From CAYGDP01 sp964348665 (GTDB lineage: Bacteria > Verrucomicrobiota > Verrucomicrobiia > Palsa-1439 > CAYGDP01): a DNA stretch of 64,000 nucleotides. Made by a program: the position numbers and the translations under genes. This document shows, piece after piece, positions 23,572-31,621 of the stretch (its first letter is position 1; each line of letters opens with the position of its first letter). The stretch is from assembly GCA_964348665.1 (NCBI GenBank), contig CAYGDP010000004.1, positions 1-64,000 on the forward strand, given 5' to 3'. The notes under the pieces were generated by a model. That model was not told where the DNA came from and did no database searches. It saw only the letters and a list, made by a program, of their open reading frames with translations.

Positions 23572-24014
23572 TGAGCGAAGAACAATGGCTCAACTATTAT
23601 CTTAGTATGGTGAGTGGTACTGTTGACGCACCACTGGCGCTGGCGATATTCGCAAGTATTTCGCTCTTACCATGGTCTCGAATCCCGAGACCTGTCAGGC
23701 AAGACCTTAACGCAATTTATCTCACAGTATTTCTATTTGCGATGATGGCTTATGGCCTCGATCCTGCGCCCGCTGCTTTAGCTAGCCGAATTACTGGCGA
23801 TTTTTTGGCCATTTTTGGGTGCTGGTTTTGCATCTTTCGATGGCAAGACGCTGAATGTAAACCATCGGCGATTGTGTTTACGGTCCTGATTTTCGTTACA
23901 ATTATCAGAATCAATTGGAATCTCTATACTATTGATTGTGACCGATTTGGGATTTCAGTTTTTGACCTGCTTTATGAGGCAATCATTAGGATTTTTACTC
24001 AATTTTTTAGCTAA
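23571..24014 (+). CDS. membrane protein, unknown
   Basis: The 147-residue protein starts MSEEQWLNYYLSMVSG and has several hydrophobic stretches (LALAIFASISLLPW, IYLTVFLFAMMAYGL, FLAIFGCWFCIFRW, IVFTVLIFVTIIRI). It is coupled to the preceding membrane gene by TAATG. No function can be assigned. Confidence 0.55.
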   Translation: MSEEQWLNYYLSMVSGTVDAPLALAIFASISLLPWSRIPRPVRQDLNAIYLTVFLFAMMAYGLDPAPAALASRITGDFLAIFGCWFCIFRWQDAECKPSAIVFTVLIFVTIIRINWNLYTIDCDRFGISVFDLLYEAIIRIFTQFFS

Positions 24015-24028
24015 CGATTGGCATTTTA

Positions 24029-24090
24029 AAGTAGAAGCGGTGTCCCGTCGCTTGATTTTCGAATTACGCGGCGGGACTCCGCGTCTACTT
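24029..24090. repeat. REP-like element with inverted ends
   Basis: AAGTAGAAGCGG.GTCCCG...CGGGAC.CCGC.TCTACTT; a short form of the same element occurs at 21629-21650. Confidence 0.7.
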
Positions 24091-24097
24091 TACTTTC

Positions 24098-24127
24098 TTG
24101 CATAAGGATAAGTCTTTTCGTTACGAT
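24098..24127 (+). promoter_or_regulatory. promoter of the first UGA-containing gene (leaderless type)
   Basis: TTGCAT (24098-24103), 18-nt spacer, TACGAT (24122-24127), 8 nt to the ATG. Confidence 0.5.
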
Positions 24128-24135
24128 TCGGCAAG

Positions 24136-25458
24136 ATGAAGTCCCAATTGTTGATTATTACCACTTTGTCGTTTGTTGCAACGGTCGTCACTTATGCCCA
24201 AGATCGCCGTGAAAAGGTTTTGAAGGACAAGCCGAGCGTGGAGGCGGCGGGGGAGTGGATTTATAACGACTTGCCGGCAGCGGTGGCCGAGGGCAAAAAG
24301 ACGGGTAAACCACTGCTGGTCGTGCTGCGGTGCGTGCCTTGAATTGCGTGCTCTGGTTTCGACGAACAGGTTGTTCGTCACGACAAGCAAATCGAGGAGT
24401 TGCAGCGGCAGTTCGTTTGTGTCCGCATCATTCAGGGCAACAGCCTCGATCTGGCGCAGTTTCAATTCGATTTCGATCTCACCTTTGCAGCGTTCTTGAT
24501 GAACGCCGACGGCACGATCTACGGACGGTTTGGCACGCGCTCTGATGAGAAAGATGCGATGCGGAACATTTCGATGGAAGGCTTTGCTAAGGCGCTCGAA
24601 GCTGCGCTGGAACTTCACAAGAATTATCCGCGCAACAAAGACGCTCTGGCGGGGAAGAAACCCACAGCGCCGCGAGTCAAAGTGCCCGAGGAATATCCGT
24701 CGCTCTCTCATTTCAAACCGACGCTCGATTACGAAGGCAAGGTCGTCCAGAGCTGTATGCATTGTCATCAGATCCGCGACGCGGAGCGGCAAGTCCTCCG
24801 TAAAGCCAGTCAGCCGTTTCCCGACGACGTGATGTTCCCGTGGCCAATGCCCGACGTGGTCGGCCTTTCGCTCGATCCGAAGGAAAAAGCGAAGGTCGTC
24901 AGCGTCTCGCGCGGTTCATCAGCGGAGAAGGGCGGCTTTCAGGCTGGCGACGAAATTCTCACACTGGCAGGCCAGCCGATCCTCTCCATCGCCGACGTTC
25001 AATGGGTTTTGCAGGCTGCTAAAGAGCCAGTAAAGATTCCCGCGCAAGTGTCGCGTGGCAGGCGTAAGTTCGATCTTACTCTCGCGCTCGACAAAGGCTG
25101 GAGGCGCGGCAGTGATATTTCCTGGCGTGTGACGACGTGGGATTTGCGTCGAATGACTACAGGTGGGATCCTCCTCGAGGACTTGCCTGCCGAAGATCGT
25201 CGTAAAACGGGACTCGCCGATACCGCGCTCGCGCTGCGCGCCAAACACGTTGGTGAATATGGCGAACACGCCGTCGCCAAGAAAGCGGGCTTCAAGAAAG
25301 GCGATATTTTAATCGCGTTCGACGGTCGCACCGACCACATGACCGAGTCGGAACTTATCGCCTACGTCCTACAAACCGCTAAGCCCGCAGGTCGGCAGAT
25401 CCCAACGACCGTGTTGCGCGGCGAGCAGAGGTTGGAATTGAAACTGCCGTTGCAGTGA
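24136..25458 (+). CDS. candidate selenoprotein: secreted thioredoxin-like/PDZ protein with a CVPU motif
   Basis: With the in-frame TGA at 24340-24342 read as Sec, one 440-residue frame results: a signal peptide (MKSQLLIITTLSFVATVVTYAQ), a thioredoxin-like domain (about 35-155) with KPLLVVLRCVPU at residues 58-69 then IACSGFDEQVV, a heme-type CMHCH motif at 207-211, and two PDZ-like domains (about 250-315 and 375-440). The TGA falls at the second cysteine position of a CxxC redox motif, and protein-like sequence continues without break. A hairpin (24361-24379) follows at a suitable distance. The alternative is a nonsense mutation giving a 68-residue truncation, but the downstream frame shows no further decay. 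Confidence 0.8.
24361..24379 (+). promoter_or_regulatory. bacterial SECIS-like hairpin
   Basis: GACGAAC-AGGTT-GTTCGTC is a perfect 7-bp stem with a 5-nt loop. The loop starts 25 nt after the UGA and has G in its second and third positions, like the AGGUCU loop of E. coli fdhF. SelB-mediated Sec insertion is inferred. Confidence 0.65.
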
Positions 25459-25514
25459 TGCATGGTCATCAGTGAAGTTGCTTTTGGGGAAGAAGTGTGT
25501 CAGATTTTGACGCG

Positions 25515-25715
25515 ATGAAGATTGAAACTGAACGTGAAGAAGACGGACGGTGGATTGCTGAAGTCGTCGAGCTTTCGGGCTCGATGGCTTACGGGAAGAC
25601 TCGAGAGGAGGCTGTTGCCCGAGCGAAAGCGCTGGCGCTGCGCGTGATTGCGGATCGTCTCGATCACGGCGAGGAAGCTCCTGAACTGCGAGAGGTCTTC
25701 TCGGTCGCAGCATGA
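25515..25715 (+). CDS. HicB-like antitoxin (second module)
   Basis: The protein starts MKIETEREEDGRWIAEVVEL and has AYGKTREEAVARAKALALRV, a HicB fold. A GTG 18 bases upstream could add MSDFDA. It overlaps the following HicA gene by an ATGA junction. The order is B then A, the reverse of the module at 21.1 kb. Confidence 0.85.
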   Translation: MKIETEREEDGRWIAEVVELSGSMAYGKTREEAVARAKALALRVIADRLDHGEEAPELREVFSVAA

Positions 25716-25927
25716 GCCAGTGGCGCTCATCCAAAGCCAACCGCGTTTTGGCGGCTCTTCTGCGAATCGGCTGGTCAATCAAGAGACGAACCGGAAGTTC
25801 TCATCATGTCCTCTGTCGGGTGGGGTGGCCAGACTTTGTCTTTGCTTTCCATGAGCGCGACGAAATTGGACCGCGCATGTTGTCTAGAGTCGCCAAACGA
25901 ACTGGTCTTGCACCAGAAGATTTGTAA
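25712..25927 (+). CDS. HicA-like toxin (second module)
   Basis: The 71-residue protein shows RVLAALLRIGWSIKRRTGSS with HHVL, the HicA Gly-Ser-x-His site, then FAFHERDEIGPRMLSRVAKR. The active His is present. It is translationally coupled to HicB. No duplicated host-gene end was seen around this module. Confidence 0.85.
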   Translation: MSQWRSSKANRVLAALLRIGWSIKRRTGSSHHVLCRVGWPDFVFAFHERDEIGPRMLSRVAKRTGLAPEDL

Positions 25928-25939
25928 TAAAACCCGTAT

Positions 25940-27028
25940 ATGAAAATCCGCCAAGTTGTCGTCACGGGGAAAAATCAGGTTGAGTTGCAGAATCTCGATC
26001 TCGACGAGTCGAAACTCGGCGCGGATGAGATTCTGATCGAGACTGAGCGGACGGTGATCAGCGCGGGGACGGAACTGGCGAATTACACCGCTGCCGACCC
26101 GACTGTGTTCACGAAAGGCGCCTGGAACGCGTACCCATGGAAATCGGGGTACGGCAACGTCGGCATCGTGCGTGCTGTTGGCGGTTCGGGACAAACCGGC
26201 GCGGCAAAAAATCCGTTTGTGGACAAGCAGGCGGGTGGGAAAGAGATCCCGGTCGCCATAGGCGACCGAGTCTTCACTTTCGGCCCGCACTCGTCACATT
26301 TCATTTACAGTACGCGGCGGCTCATCGTGCCGGTGTCAGCCGGAGTATCGTTGAATGAAGCCGCTGCGGCGCGGATGGGACATGTAGCCTTGACGGCGCT
26401 CGACGTGGCGTCGTCGCCGACTGGCAAGTGGGTCGTGGTTTTCGGCCTCGGTCTTGTTGGCAATCTTGCCGCGCAACTGTTTCGGATCGCCGGCGCTCAC
26501 GTGATAGGTGTGGATCCAGCCGAGAAACGGCGCGCACTGGCGAGAGAATGCGGAATTCCGCGCACGGTAACTGGTTCAGATGACGAGGTCATCGCGCAGA
26601 TCAAACAGATTACCGATGGCAAGATGGCTGCGATCAGCGTGGATGCGGTTGGTCATAGTACCATCTGTATGAGTTGCCTTAAAATTACCGCCAGCTTTGG
26701 CGAACTCATCATTCTCGGCAGTCCGCGCGTGGACGTGCAGGGGAATCTCACCGACGTGTTTCGTCCGTCGCACTTGCGCTGGATCACCATCAAAGGCGCG
26801 CTCGAATGGGCGCAGCCGCAATATCCGCAAATGGACAACGAAAACAGTTCGCTCGGCAAAATGCAGAAAATCTTCGGCTGGCTATGCGACGGTCGACTCC
26901 AACTTAAACCGCTCATCAGCCACGTCCTCCCGCCGACCCAGATCAAACAAGCTTACAATGGCTTGCTCAACGAAAAGGACAATTACACCGGCGTCGTGCT
27001 GGATTGGCGAAATGAAATCGGGAGTTGA
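25940..27028 (+). CDS. zinc-type alcohol dehydrogenase-like (MDR) oxidoreductase
   Basis: The 362-residue MDR protein has a GroES-like N-terminal part (ISAGTELANYT, SGYGNVGIVRAVG) and a Rossmann part with VVVFGLGLVGNLAAQLF. It carries few of the cysteines that bind structural zinc in classical members. It may act with the sugar isomerase and Gfo/Idh genes upstream, but the intervening island makes that uncertain. Confidence 0.85.
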   Translation: MKIRQVVVTGKNQVELQNLDLDESKLGADEILIETERTVISAGTELANYTAADPTVFTKGAWNAYPWKSGYGNVGIVRAVGGSGQTGAAKNPFVDKQAGGKEIPVAIGDRVFTFGPHSSHFIYSTRRLIVPVSAGVSLNEAAAARMGHVALTALDVASSPTGKWVVVFGLGLVGNLAAQLFRIAGAHVIGVDPAEKRRALARECGIPRTVTGSDDEVIAQIKQITDGKMAAISVDAVGHSTICMSCLKITASFGELIILGSPRVDVQGNLTDVFRPSHLRWITIKGALEWAQPQYPQMDNENSSLGKMQKIFGWLCDGRLQLKPLISHVLPPTQIKQAYNGLLNEKDNYTGVVLDWRNEIGS

Positions 27029-27080
27029 CTCGCTTGCTTAAGGAGATATATTTCGCGGCGAATCCAGAAAGGAGACCTGT

Positions 27081-27385
27081 ATGGCAAACTTCGAACAACA
27101 TTATGACGCACCATTTTTTTCGAGCCGACGAGTAAGCGCCGCAGAGGTTTCCCTTCCGAGGCGCGCGTAAAGCGGGGTCTGCGAATTGTTCACGGCGACA
27201 AAGAGCTTCGCGAGAAACTGGGTCGTGACGATCCATGTCCCTGTGGATCGGGGCGCAAATTCAAAAAGTGCTGCATGCGAACGGGTCGTTTTGATGGCGT
27301 CCCCCGTAACTACTTATTTCCGAGAGTAACTCCGGGAGCACCATGCTTGTGTGTAAACCTGCTGTCGGCACCTCGATGTGACTGA
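27081..27385 (+). pseudogene. SEC-C motif protein with a -1 frameshift at a T7 run
   Basis: AGGAG lies 6 nt before an ATG that starts MANFEQHYDAPFF. At the run of seven T (27114-27120) the frame must change by -1 to continue EPTSKRRRGFPSEARVKRGL, then RIVHGDKELREKLG and the zinc-binding SEC-C motif DPCPCGSGRKFKKCC. Without the shift the protein stops after 29 codons. The slip site A-TTT-TTT-T could support programmed -1 frameshifting; a sequencing or genuine indel is the simpler alternative. Confidence 0.7.
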
Positions 27386-27675
27386 CCTTGTGCAGTATCA
27401 GCCTGCATACCCACACGGCATTATTCGCGGTATTTCGTCTGTTTCGTGGGGGATCAGTTTATCCACCTTGCAGATGGATCGAGGAAAGGCAGTTGAGGGT
27501 CTATCCTGTGTCGCTAATGATTCCAGTGGGGACACGATGGCCGAATAAAAGTGTTGCCAATCCGGTTTGGATCAGGCAGAATGCGTGTGTGGTTTAACAG
27601 GGGATTATCGAAATTTATTATTGACGAAAAAACAGAGCTTTTGGTTACAACCGATAAAATGAGAGGAGGGTGGAT
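27386..27675. other. intergenic region without a recognised gene
   Basis: No convincing coding sequence. TTGACG at about 27621 may be a -35 box for the PAS protein gene, but no good -10 at the right spacing is visible. Confidence 0.4.
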
Positions 27676-29988
27676 ATGCCGGGGCCACTTCGAGTATTGA
27701 TTGTTGAGGAATCAGACGAACAAGTAGAAGTATTGGAGCGGGAGCTTCGCACGGGCGGGTACGAGCCAACCGTGCGCGTGGTAAACATCCCCACCGGCAT
27801 GGCCACGGCTCTCGAGAAGGAAAAGTGGCAGTTGGTATTATCCAATTACACCCTCCCAGCGTTTGGCGCGGCACAAGCCCTCGACATGGTGCAGAAAAAA
27901 GGGCTTGACATTCCTTTCATAGTTGTGTGTCGGAACATTGGCGAGGAAGCAGCGGTTTCGATTATCAAGGCGGGCGCAAATGACTTGATCTTGGAGCAGA
28001 ATCTCAAGCAACTTCCTGTGGTGGTAGATCGGGAACTGCGTGAGGCAGCGGCACGCCGGTCGCGCAAATGGATGGAGGAAGCGCTCAAGAAAAACGAGGC
28101 ACGGGAGCGGGCGATTCTCGAATCGTGTCCTGACAGCATTTTGAGCATCAGTCACGACGGCAAACTGACGGAGTTCAATCCTGCCGCGGAGAAGACGTTT
28201 GGGTTTCCGCGGGCGGCGGTTTTGGGGAAGGAAGCGGCGGACGTAATCCTGCCGCCATCGGTCCGTGAGCAATTTCGTCGTGGACTGGCGACGTCTGTGA
28301 ACAAAGGGGACTGGAACATGATAGGCCGTCGCGTGGAGATGAGCGCGCAGCGAGCGGACGGGACGAGTTTTCCGATTGAGATTACGATGAACGTGATTCG
28401 GACGGATGGTCCTCCGATCTTTACGGCGATCATACGGGACATTACCGAGCGATTGAAAGCGGAAGAGAGTTTACGGGAGAGCGAGGAGCGCGTGCGGACT
28501 TTGTTGGAGGGAATTGACGACGCCTTGTTTGTGCACAACGAGGAAGGGCGGATTTTGGATTGCAATGAAGCGGCTTGCCGCCGTTTGGGGTATTCGAAGG
28601 AGGAGTTGTTATCGATGCGAACCGGTGACATTGAATCTCCAGAGTTTGCGGAGACTTTCTATGAGCGTCTCGCACAGCAGGCGGCGGTGGGCCGGTGTAG
28701 TTTTGAGGGGACGCACATTACCAAGAGCGCGCGGCGTATTTTTGTCGACATCAACACATCCGTCATCAATTACAAGGGGCAGGGCGCGGTTTTGGCGGTG
28801 ATGCGCGATATTACGGCTCGAAAGCAAGCCGAGCAATCGCTTGCGGAATCCCAGGCATTTTACATTTCCCTAGTGGAGAGTCTGCCGCAAAACATAGTTC
28901 GCAAAGATTTGCAGGGGCGTGTGACGTTTGCGAACCAGAAGGCGTGTTTCAGCATTGGCCGCACCTTTGAAGATTTGGTTGGCAAAACGGATGCGGACCT
29001 TTTCCCGTACGAACTGGCGGAAAAGTACCGGCAGGACGACTTGCGAGTGATGCAAACGGGCGAATCGCTGGACGCGGTCGAGGATCACCAATTGCCGAGC
29101 GGAGCGCGAATCTACGTGCATGTGGTCAAGACCCCGGTTCGCGACAGCGACAACAACGTAATTGGAACGCAGGTAATCTGGTGGGATGAAACCGAGCGAG
29201 TGCGAGCTTCGGAAGAGATTCGGCGCACACAGATATTCCTAAATGCGGTCGTGGAAAGCTTGCCGGTGATGGTATTTGCCAAGGAAGCCAAGGAATTTCG
29301 AAATATCATCTGGAACAAAGCGGCGGAAGAGATCTTTGGAATTACCCGGGAAGAGGTGCGCGGAAAAAATGACTATGATTTTCAGCCGAAAGAGAAGGCG
29401 GAGTTCTTCATCGAAAAAGATCGTGAAGTATTAAAAGACAAAAAAATGCTGGATATTCCCGAGGAGGTCATTCAAAGCCGGACGCGCGGCGAGCGGATTC
29501 TTCACACCAAGAAAGTTCCGATTCTGGACGACAAAGGGAACCCACTCTATCTGCTGGGGATTGCCGAAGACATTACCGACCGCAAGAAAGCGGAGGATAA
29601 ATTGCGAAAGGCGGAGGAATTTCTGGACTCGATTGTCGAGAACCTTCCCGTTGGGGTCTTCATCAAGGACGCCAAAGACCTGCGATTTGTGCACTGGAAC
29701 AAAACAAACGCCGATCTTCTCGGCATTCCGCGCGGTGAAATGATCGGAAAATCCGACCATGATTTCTTCCCGAAAGAAGAGGCGGATTTCTTCGTGGCAA
29801 AAGACCGGGAAGTATTGGCTGGCAAGAAACTTGTGGATATTCCCGAGGAAGAAGTCAAAACACGGCACAAAGGCATTCGCGTGTTTCACACTCGAAAGAT
29901 TCCGATTCTCGACGCCGCTGGAGAACCGGTGTTTCTGCTTGGCATCATGGAAGACATCACCGATCAAAAGAAAAAGTCAGGCAAATAG
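27676..29988 (+). CDS. receiver-like plus multi-PAS protein without an output domain
   Basis: The 770-residue protein has a CheY-like N-terminal domain (about 1-125) followed by five PAS domains (with DITERLKAEES, DITARKQAEQS, ETERVRASEE, DITDRKKAED and DITDQKKK at their ends). The receiver has Asn in the usual phospho-Asp place (WQLVLSNYTLPAF), so it is probably not phosphorylated. The chain ends after the last PAS; no kinase, GGDEF or HTH part follows. PAS4 and PAS5 are close copies with DYDFQPKEKAEFF and DHDFFPKEEADFF. The ATG with GGAGG upstream is chosen over the GTG two codons earlier. The next gene is a sigma factor. Confidence 0.85.
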   Translation: MPGPLRVLIVEESDEQVEVLERELRTGGYEPTVRVVNIPTGMATALEKEKWQLVLSNYTLPAFGAAQALDMVQKKGLDIPFIVVCRNIGEEAAVSIIKAGANDLILEQNLKQLPVVVDRELREAAARRSRKWMEEALKKNEARERAILESCPDSILSISHDGKLTEFNPAAEKTFGFPRAAVLGKEAADVILPPSVREQFRRGLATSVNKGDWNMIGRRVEMSAQRADGTSFPIEITMNVIRTDGPPIFTAIIRDITERLKAEESLRESEERVRTLLEGIDDALFVHNEEGRILDCNEAACRRLGYSKEELLSMRTGDIESPEFAETFYERLAQQAAVGRCSFEGTHITKSARRIFVDINTSVINYKGQGAVLAVMRDITARKQAEQSLAESQAFYISLVESLPQNIVRKDLQGRVTFANQKACFSIGRTFEDLVGKTDADLFPYELAEKYRQDDLRVMQTGESLDAVEDHQLPSGARIYVHVVKTPVRDSDNNVIGTQVIWWDETERVRASEEIRRTQIFLNAVVESLPVMVFAKEAKEFRNIIWNKAAEEIFGITREEVRGKNDYDFQPKEKAEFFIEKDREVLKDKKMLDIPEEVIQSRTRGERILHTKKVPILDDKGNPLYLLGIAEDITDRKKAEDKLRKAEEFLDSIVENLPVGVFIKDAKDLRFVHWNKTNADLLGIPRGEMIGKSDHDFFPKEEADFFVAKDREVLAGKKLVDIPEEEVKTRHKGIRVFHTRKIPILDAAGEPVFLLGIMEDITDQKKKSGK

Positions 29989-29997
29989 CCGACTCCC

Positions 29998-30666
29998 ATG
30001 CCACGCGCGGCCTCTCACGCCAGTCTCACAATGAATACGGAGGGCGCGGTTCCGTCTATTCCAGTGAAGAGCGCGCCCGACGCCGAATCCAGCGAACCCA
30101 AGGATGCGGACTTGGTGACGCGCGCCCAGCAAGGCGATATGAGCGCATACGAAATACTTGTCGGCCGGTATCGAGGCAAGGTGTACGCTCTGGCTTACAG
30201 CGTGGTTGGCAATCCGGAAGATGCCAACGATATCGCCCAGGAAACATTTGTGCGGGCTTGGCGCGCGCTGGGACGGTTTCGTGGCCAGTCTTCGTTCTAC
30301 ACATGGCTGTACCGGATCGCGATGAACCTCGGGATTGACCTGAAGCAAAAGCATGCGCATCGTCCGACGGTCGAGTTGGATGAACACATCGGTCTCGAAG
30401 ACAAACAAGACGTGGATTTTCTCGGAGGCAAATCCGAGCGCCCTTCCGCCGGAGTGGAACGGCGCGAACTGCAAATCGCTGTGCGCGCGGCGATCGAGAA
30501 GCTTTCGCCGGAGCATCGCGCCGTGATTTGGTTGAAAGAATTTGAGGATTTGAGTTATAAAGAGATCGCCCAATCCGTTGGTTGCTCGGTGGGCACTGTC
30601 ATGTCGCGCTTGTTTTATGCGCGCAAACATTTGGCAAAGTTATTGGAAGATTCCGAATTTCGATGA
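29998..30666 (+). CDS. ECF-type RNA polymerase sigma factor
   Basis: The 222-residue protein has sigma region 2 (DMSAYEILVGRYRGKVYALA, DANDIAQETFVRAWRAL, FYTWLYRIAMNLGID) and region 4 (LSPEHRAVIWLKEFEDLSYK, GCSVGTVMSRLFYARKHL), as in the SigE/RpoE-like group. The start may instead be the Met at residue 12. Its stop overlaps the start of the next gene (ATGA), a zinc-finger anti-sigma factor. Confidence 0.92.
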   Translation: MPRAASHASLTMNTEGAVPSIPVKSAPDAESSEPKDADLVTRAQQGDMSAYEILVGRYRGKVYALAYSVVGNPEDANDIAQETFVRAWRALGRFRGQSSFYTWLYRIAMNLGIDLKQKHAHRPTVELDEHIGLEDKQDVDFLGGKSERPSAGVERRELQIAVRAAIEKLSPEHRAVIWLKEFEDLSYKEIAQSVGCSVGTVMSRLFYARKHLAKLLEDSEFR

Positions 30667-31172
30667 ACTGTGAAACTGCCTGCCTTTGGATCCAAGGCTC
30701 GCTCGACGGTGAATTGAACCGCTGGCGTGAGTGGTGTCTGCGCCGTCATCTCGCTCAATGCGACGACTGCCTGCGGACGATGGCCGAATCCAGCCGCGCG
30801 CATCATGCAGTTTCCGCCGCGCGCGATGATGTTGTCCGGGCGCTGGATGCGGGCGCGGACCAGGATTATTTTTGGCTGCAAGTGCGTCGTCGCCTCGATT
30901 CGTCGGAAAGCCGCGCGTCTCGCCACTGGGCGCCTGCATGGAGTTTAGCGGGGGCGACGGTTGTGGCCGTACTGCTGGTGAGCCTGATAACCGTCTGGCA
31001 GAGTGACCGGCCGTTGGCAGAACCAAGGATCATGACCGAGATCAGCAACATCGAGACCCCGTTGACCAACACGAGCCATCTGACTTTTATCTCGGCGGAA
31101 TCGGGGACGACATTCATCATCATCTCCGGATTGCCAACCGAATTTGAAGAAGAAGAAGGAGAAGAATTGTGA
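30663..31172 (+). CDS. zinc-finger anti-sigma factor, membrane-anchored
   Basis: The 169-residue protein begins with the ZAS-type zinc finger (ETACLWIQGSLDGELN and the HLAQCDDC motif H-x3-C-x2-C), which binds the sigma factor. A transmembrane segment (SLAGATVVAVLLVSLITVW) and a periplasmic tail with an acidic EEEEGEEL end follow. It is coupled to the sigma gene upstream and to the secreted protein downstream (GTGA overlap). Confidence 0.85.
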   Translation: MNCETACLWIQGSLDGELNRWREWCLRRHLAQCDDCLRTMAESSRAHHAVSAARDDVVRALDAGADQDYFWLQVRRRLDSSESRASRHWAPAWSLAGATVVAVLLVSLITVWQSDRPLAEPRIMTEISNIETPLTNTSHLTFISAESGTTFIIISGLPTEFEEEEGEEL

Positions 31173-31621
31173 ATCGCCGCCTTTATTCCTTGATACTCGT
31201 CCTGACTTTTTTGCTGCCTGCGCTGACGACGTTTGCACAGAACAAGAAAAAAGAGCAATCCGAGCAACTGGTTGTCCGCCTCATTCAAGCCAGTAAAAAG
31301 ACGGGCGAGTCCGACGCCGAATTGCGTGATATCCTTCCCTCGTTGAAGAACCTCGGTTGGGCGCGATTCGAGCAAGTGAGCCTCGCCACCCGTCCGGTGC
31401 AGGATAAAGGCGTGATCGACCGCCTGAAATTAGGCGACCGCCTGACGCTGGAACTTGCCTTCAAAGGCCACCAAGGCAAGCAACTTGTTGTGGACGTTAA
31501 ACTTCTGTTGGATGGCAAAGAAGTTCTCAATGGCACCGCGAAACTCGGCCAAGGGGATGTTTGCCTTACTGGACGCCAAGCAGGCGACGAGGCGTGGATC
31601 GTCCATATCAAACGCCGTTAA
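31169..31621 (+). CDS. secreted protein of the sigma operon, unknown
   Basis: The 150-residue protein starts at GTG inside the anti-sigma stop and has a signal peptide (NRRLYSLILVLTFLLPALTTFAQ). The mature part resembles a small beta-rich domain (LVVRLIQASKKTG, KLGDRLTLELAFKGH, LVVDVKLLLDGKEVLNGTAK). No family named. Its position suggests a periplasmic element of the sigma/anti-sigma signalling unit. It overlaps the convergent gene by 4 bases. Confidence 0.7.
   Translation: MNRRLYSLILVLTFLLPALTTFAQNKKKEQSEQLVVRLIQASKKTGESDAELRDILPSLKNLGWARFEQVSLATRPVQDKGVIDRLKLGDRLTLELAFKGHQGKQLVVDVKLLLDGKEVLNGTAKLGQGDVCLTGRQAGDEAWIVHIKRR

Noticed and set aside
23254..24014. Holin-like or phage membrane genes
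   Set aside because: The proteins are hydrophobic and AT-rich, but no lysis partner or phage structural gene is nearby.
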